NCBI GenBank assembly: GCA_946482045.1
Contig: CAMLPZ010000160.1
Location: forward strand, 1 to 9,556
Length of the DNA stretch: 9,556 nucleotides
DNA from: an uncultured Asticcacaulis sp.
GTDB taxonomy: Bacteria; Pseudomonadota; Alphaproteobacteria; Caulobacterales; Caulobacteraceae
Reading direction: 5' to 3'
Shown: positions 6,544 to 9,556 of the stretch, piece after piece
Layout: each line of letters opens with the position of its first letter
Position numbering within the stretch: the first letter of the stretch is position 1
Notes under the pieces: generated by a model
What the model was told of the DNA's origin: nothing
Seen by the model: the letters and a program-made list of their open reading frames with translations, nothing else
Database searches by the model: none
Program-made: the position numbers and the translations under genes

Positions 6544-7280
6544 CGCCAGAACTGGAAACGATCCATCGCTTCACCGATCTGCCCCAGGTCGATACTCATA
6601 CCGAAGACTGTCGCAGCACCCATGACGAGCGGCAGGATGATGCGATAACCAAAAAAGAACACGCCCAGCAATGCGGCAATGATCACCAGGCCCCCCACCT
6701 GGGGTGGCACGGCCCTGGTCAAGGCTTGAGGAAGGAAGGGCCGCAACGCCGCGAAGCCATCCAGTCCCGGGACCGGCAGGATGTTCAGTACAAAGGCCAT
6801 CATCAGGAAGAAAGCCAGCAGCATTAGTCCGTCATAGAGCAAAGGCGTGCCACTGACGGCCTGCGCCACCCAGTAGCAGATGAGCGCGCTGACAAGGCTC
6901 ATGGCCGGACCGGCCAGGGCGACCAGGGACTGCTGCCATTTCCGCTGGATCAGGTCGGTGCGAATCATGACCGCGCCACCCGGAAGGGCAATCCCGCCGA
7001 GTACCAGCGCAATGACGGGCAGGACCAGGCTGCCCAAGCCGTGGAAATAATGGACGGGATTGAGTGTCAGATAGCCGCGCTCAACGATACTGGTGTCGCC
7101 GAACGCCGAAGCCGTGGCGGCATGGCCATATTCGTGGAAACACAGGCTGATCACCCAGCCCAGCAGCACGAAAGCGAAGGTGGCCAAGGCCGCATATTCC
7201 GGCGCCACAACAAGCGCCGCCCCGGCAAGACCGAAGGCGGCAAAAAGCCCGATAAAGGCCCAACTGATCTCTGTTTTCAT
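6540..7280 (-). CDS. M50 (site-2 protease type) membrane metallopeptidase
   Basis: This is a predicted polytopic inner-membrane zinc peptidase that cleaves within or near the membrane; the substrate is unknown. The 246-residue protein is strongly hydrophobic with about six membrane segments. The zinc motif HEYGH lies at 49-53 inside a membrane helix. The second M50 signature, NILPVPGLDG at 166-175, supplies the expected Asp. NPVHYFHGLGS at 74-84 is the segment typical of compact bacterial S2P-like proteins without a PDZ domain. All visible catalytic residues are intact. ATG 7280 lies 30 bases after the stop of the aminotransferase, so the two are probably on one transcript. The ribosome site is weak (GAG). 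Its relation to polyamine metabolism is not obvious. The stop overlaps that of the plus-strand sensor gene. Confidence 0.85.
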   Translation of the reverse strand: MKTEISWAFIGLFAAFGLAGAALVVAPEYAALATFAFVLLGWVISLCFHEYGHAATASAFGDTSIVERGYLTLNPVHYFHGLGSLVLPVIALVLGGIALPGGAVMIRTDLIQRKWQQSLVALAGPAMSLVSALICYWVAQAVSGTPLLYDGLMLLAFFLMMAFVLNILPVPGLDGFAALRPFLPQALTRAVPPQVGGLVIIAALLGVFFFGYRIILPLVMGAATVFGMSIDLGQIGEAMDRFQFWR

Positions 7281-7310
7281 GCGCTCAGATATGACCGCAG
7301 ATCATGACAA

Positions 7311-8711
7311 TTACAACGCCTGCAATACCGGTTCAGCTTCGTTCAGCGACATTTCAATCGTGTCCACGATCCGGTCGATTTCGGGTTCGCTGATGATCAG
7401 CGGCGGACACATGACCAGGCTGTCGCGTATGCCGCGCACCATCAGGCCATTCTTGATGCAGATGTCGCGGACGATCGGTCCCGCCGCCCCCTCCTTACCC
7501 GTAAAGCGCCTGTTGGTGCCTTTCTCCGCCACGATCTCGACCGCGCCGATTAGTCCCAGCGAACGCGCCTCGCCGACCATCGGATGGGAGTCGAGGCGTT
7601 TTAACGCGTTGGCCAGGTACGGCCCGGTCACCGTCCGCGTCCGTTCGATCAGGTTCTCGCGTTCCAGGATGTCGATATTGGCCAGCGCTACGGCCGCGCA
7701 TGCCGGATGCCCCGAATAGGTGTAGCCGTGGACGAAGTCGCCGCCCTTGTCGACCAGGACATCGACGATCTTGCTGGAGACGCCGACCGCCGAGATCGGC
7801 AGATAGCCCGACGACAGCCCCTTGGCCATGGCGATCAGGTCGGGTTTGATGCCCCAGTGCTGGTGCCCGAACCAATGGCCCAGGCGCCCGAAGCCGCATA
7901 TGACTTCATCGCAGATCAGCAGGATACCGTACTTGCGGCAGATGGCTTCGACACGCGGCCAATAGCTGTCCGGCGGGATGATGACCCCGCCGGCGCCCTG
8001 GACCGGCTCACCGATAAAGGCCGCGACGTTTTCCGGGCCGACCTTGAGGATACGGTCTTCAATCGACTGGGCGACACGTGCGGCAAAGGCATCCGGATCC
8101 TCGCCGAAGCCTTCGCCGAACAGATAAGGCTGGTCAACGTGCTCGACGCCAGGGATCGGCAGATCGCCCTGTTCGTGCATGAAGGTCATGCCGCCCAGCG
8201 ACGCGCCGGCCACCGTCGAACCATGATAGGCATTGCGGCGGCTGATAAAGATCTTGCGTTTCGGCTCGCCTTTAAGGTCCCAGTAGTAGCGCACAAGGCG
8301 GAAGATGGTGTCGTTGGCTTCACTGCCCGACGAATTGAAAAAGACGTGCTTCAGGTCCGGATTGGACTGCTGCATCAGGCCGGCGATGCGCGCCGCCAGG
8401 CGCACAGGCGGCGGGGTCGCCGTCTTGAAGAAGGTGTTGTAGTAGGGCAGTTCCAGCATCTGCTCATAGGCGACACGGGCCAGCTCCTCGCGGCCATAGC
8501 CGACATTGACGCACCACAGACCGGCCATGCCGTCCAGCAGCGACTTGCCCTCGGCGTCGGTGATGACGCAGCCTTCTGCGCGCGTAATGATGCGCGATCC
8601 ACCCAGTTCGTGCTGCAGCCTGTAGTCCGACTGCGCCGGCAGGTGGTGCGCCATGTCGAGCTGGCGCAGTTCGTTCATGTCGTAATTGCGGATGGGCGTG
8701 GCGGCGGTCAT
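7311..8711 (-). CDS. spuC: Class III aminotransferase, SpuC-like (putrescine-pyruvate type)
   Basis: This PLP-dependent cytoplasmic enzyme probably transfers the amino group of putrescine (or another omega-amine, or GABA) to pyruvate. The 466-residue sequence closely follows Pseudomonas SpuC as I remember it: GMAGLWCVNVGYGREEL near the N-terminus, SSGSEANDT at 127-135, AYHGSTVAGASLGG at 162-175, EPVQGAGGVIIPP at 235-247, DEVICGFGR at 268-276, the PLP lysine in MAKGLSSGY (Lys297), and YTYSGHP at 331-337. All key residues are intact. I chose ATG 8711 because AAGGA lies 7 bases upstream (8719-8723). A longer frame from ATG 8822 would translate intergenic repeat sequence and add 37 low-complexity residues. 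The operator copy 2 lies upstream, and the M50 gene follows 30 bases downstream. GABA transaminase is the main alternative role; the symbol rests on similarity. Confidence 0.85.
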   Translation of the reverse strand: MTAATPIRNYDMNELRQLDMAHHLPAQSDYRLQHELGGSRIITRAEGCVITDAEGKSLLDGMAGLWCVNVGYGREELARVAYEQMLELPYYNTFFKTATPPPVRLAARIAGLMQQSNPDLKHVFFNSSGSEANDTIFRLVRYYWDLKGEPKRKIFISRRNAYHGSTVAGASLGGMTFMHEQGDLPIPGVEHVDQPYLFGEGFGEDPDAFAARVAQSIEDRILKVGPENVAAFIGEPVQGAGGVIIPPDSYWPRVEAICRKYGILLICDEVICGFGRLGHWFGHQHWGIKPDLIAMAKGLSSGYLPISAVGVSSKIVDVLVDKGGDFVHGYTYSGHPACAAVALANIDILERENLIERTRTVTGPYLANALKRLDSHPMVGEARSLGLIGAVEIVAEKGTNRRFTGKEGAAGPIVRDICIKNGLMVRGIRDSLVMCPPLIISEPEIDRIVDTIEMSLNEAEPVLQAL

Positions 8712-8750
8712 CGAGCGGTCCTTAAAAGTCGGAAACCGCAGAAGTTCCTC

Positions 8751-8780
8751 CCCCCGTTCGGCTGCCGCCGAGGCCGGGGA
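8751..8780. repeat. GC-rich imperfect hairpin
   Basis: TCGGC at 8758-8762 pairs with GCCGA at 8767-8771 around a 4-base loop. It is flanked by outer C-run and G-run sequences (CCCCC and GGGG) that could extend the stem imperfectly. It lies close to the aminotransferase ribosome site. It may be the decayed half of a repeat unit. Confidence 0.4.
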
Positions 8781-8784
8781 AGGT

Positions 8785-8811
8785 GTCATCGCGGCCTGGG
8801 CCGAAGATGAC
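8785..8811. repeat. Palindromic intergenic repeat, GTCATC...GATGAC type
   Basis: GTCATC and GATGAC bracket a stem with an internal mismatch, an inner GGCC/GGCC pairing and a CTG loop, 27 bases in all. Hairpins with GTCATC/GATGAC ends are a common dispersed alphaproteobacterial intergenic repeat type. Only one copy is in this window, so family membership is from general knowledge. Confidence 0.55.
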
Positions 8812-8837
8812 GGAAGGGGCATGGTGCCGGTGGCCTG

Positions 8838-8884
8838 CCCCTCCCACCGCTACGCGGTCCCCCCTCCCCGCAAAGCCGGGAGGG
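8838..8884. repeat. Double-hairpin GC-rich intergenic repeat (Caulobacterales/sphingomonad style)
   Basis: The element has two adjacent hairpins. ACCGC-TAC-GCGGT at 8846-8858 is a perfect 5-bp stem. CCTCCC/GGGAGG at 8863-8883 continues inward after a C-C mismatch to GC/GC around AAA. Both are set in CCCCTCCC-type tracts. Similar compound palindromes are scattered between genes in Caulobacterales and sphingomonads. It is a REP-like repeat and no transposase is nearby. Confidence 0.6.
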
Positions 8885-8926
8885 AAAAGTGGTATAGGTC
8901 GTCACTTTCCTAAATACGGCCGCCAA

Positions 8927-8932
8927 AGTCAA
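8927..8932 (-). promoter_or_regulatory. Possible -35 element for the aminotransferase, next to operator copy 2
   Basis: On the minus strand these bases read TTGACT, beginning two bases after the palindrome. A -35 here would place a bound regulator just upstream of or over RNA polymerase. No strong -10 follows, so this is tentative. Confidence 0.3.
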
Positions 8933-8934
8933 AT

Positions 8935-8948
8935 ATTGTGATCACAAT
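8935..8948. promoter_or_regulatory. Candidate operator palindrome, copy 2 (puuD stop / aminotransferase side)
   Basis: The sequence is ATTGTGATCACAAT, identical in all 14 bases to the site at 2484-2497. Its centre overlaps the TGA stop codon of puuD: the last codons AAA TTG TGA are part of the palindrome. It lies 223 bases upstream of the aminotransferase start on the same strand. A chance second copy of a given 14-mer within this window is very unlikely, which supports a shared regulatory role. Confidence 0.65.
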
Positions 8949-9556
8949 TTTGCGTGTTTCCCGGCCATACCGGCGACCGGAGCGCCGCGCAGCGCCTGTC
9001 CCATCAACTGGAAGAATATCTGACTGTCCGGATAGCGGTCCGCCTGCCATTCCGGATGCCACTGCACTCCCAAGACCTGGGAGCCGCTGATATTGGCGCT
9101 AAAGGCTTCGACCTGACCGTCCGGCGCTACGGCCTCGATCGTCAGTCCGTCGCCAAGCTTGTCGACGCCCTGGAAATGGACGGAATTCACCATCAATTGG
9201 TCACGATCATAGATATCGTGCAAAACTCCGCCAGGCGTCAGGGTCACGGGATGCGTGTGATCGAACATCTCCTCGAAACCTGCCGTCTCAGGCGCATGAT
9301 GGCCCAGCCGGTTGCCGACGGCCGAACCGATGTCCCGCCGCAACGACCCGCCCAACAGGACATTGATTTCCTGAAACCCGCGGCAAATACCGAAGACCGG
9401 CTTGCCCATGGTGATCATGCATTCGATCATGGCCAGCGATACGTCGTCCCGGCCTTCGTCGTAAGGCCCGTCACCACCATCCTGGCCATAGCGGCGCGCG
9501 CCAATGTTGGACGGCGAGCCAGTCAGCATCAACCCGTCGAGACGGCGCGTCACCGT
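8942..9556 (-). CDS. puuD: Gamma-glutamyl-GABA hydrolase (PuuD type, class I glutamine amidotransferase fold), 5' end outside window
   Basis: This is predicted to hydrolyse gamma-glutamyl-GABA to glutamate and GABA, the last step of the glutamylated putrescine route. The visible 204 residues are the C-terminal part; the reading frame is open through the window edge, and by comparison with about 254 aa in E. coli PuuD roughly 50 residues are missing. The GTG at 9553 is an internal Val codon and not a likely start. The peptidase C26 features are clear: GSPSNI at 13-18, the nucleophile Cys58 in FGICRGFQE, GGSL after it, NSVHFQG, and the catalytic His167 and Glu169 in VQWHPEW. Close agreement with PuuD around CRG and WHPEW makes the family call strong. 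The stop codon lies within operator copy 2. Confidence 0.88.
   Translation of the reverse strand, partial: TVTRRLDGLMLTGSPSNIGARRYGQDGGDGPYDEGRDDVSLAMIECMITMGKPVFGICRGFQEINVLLGGSLRRDIGSAVGNRLGHHAPETAGFEEMFDHTHPVTLTPGGVLHDIYDRDQLMVNSVHFQGVDKLGDGLTIEAVAPDGQVEAFSANISGSQVLGVQWHPEWQADRYPDSQIFFQLMGQALRGAPVAGMAGKHAKL

Larger units (their letters stand above)
8712..8941 (-). promoter_or_regulatory. Aminotransferase leader region filled with palindromic repeats
   Basis: These 230 bases between puuD and the aminotransferase contain three hairpin-forming repeat segments and the end of an operator palindrome. On the minus strand the order is operator, a TTGACT hexamer, a G/C-rich double hairpin, a GTCATC-type hairpin, a third GC-rich hairpin and the AAGGA ribosome site. 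If transcription starts near the operator, the mRNA has a highly structured leader of about 200 bases. The -10 element is not clear (CGTATTTA lies about 8 bases from TTGACTT, a loose match to Caulobacter-type promoters). Confidence 0.5.

Noticed and set aside
7707..8810. Long plus-strand open frame opposite the aminotransferase (367 aa).
   Set aside because: It lies antisense to an intact enzyme gene and shows the composition of a mirror frame.
9551..9553. GTG as the start of the puuD-type gene.
   Set aside because: The frame stays open to the window edge and the N-terminal part of the family fold is still missing, so this is an internal Val codon.

Overview
The window looks like a piece of an alphaproteobacterial chromosome, most likely from the order Caulobacterales (something like Asticcacaulis or a relative). 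This is inferred from the moderately high GC, the protein style, and GC-rich palindromic intergenic repeats of a kind common in that group. No rRNA, tRNA or mobile element fixes the taxon. Coding density is high, and there is no sign of phage, transposon or CRISPR.

Left block, bases 48-2377, all on the minus strand and read from right to left. It holds an MscS-type mechanosensitive channel gene, a TrmH/SpoU RNA methyltransferase gene overlapping it by 17 bases, and two tandem small genes for hydrophilic, probably disordered proteins separated by 2 bases. The layout suggests one transcription unit.

Right block, bases 2615-9556, is a polyamine (putrescine) catabolic locus. On the plus strand are a glutamate-putrescine ligase (puuA type), a gamma-glutamylputrescine oxidase (puuB type), and a soluble protein joining an MCP signalling tip to a Cache-like sensor. 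On the minus strand, converging on these, are the 3' part of a gamma-glutamyl-GABA hydrolase (puuD type, cut by the window edge), a SpuC-like class III aminotransferase and an M50 (site-2 protease type) membrane peptidase. PuuA glutamylates putrescine, PuuB oxidises the product to an aldehyde, and an aldehyde dehydrogenase (PuuC, not in this window) would give gamma-glutamyl-GABA for PuuD to cleave to GABA and glutamate. The aminotransferase would either deaminate putrescine directly, as a parallel route, or process GABA.

The most interesting signal is regulatory. A perfect 14-bp palindrome, ATTGTGATCACAAT, occurs twice, 6.45 kb apart. One copy lies in the divergent region between mscS and puuA. 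The other overlaps the stop codon of puuD, upstream of the aminotransferase. They look like two operators of one unidentified regulator that would tie the two arms of the locus together. Other points are a perfect 10-bp hairpin between puuA and puuB, a repeat-filled leader before the aminotransferase, and the sensor protein with its signalling module ahead of its Cache-like domain.
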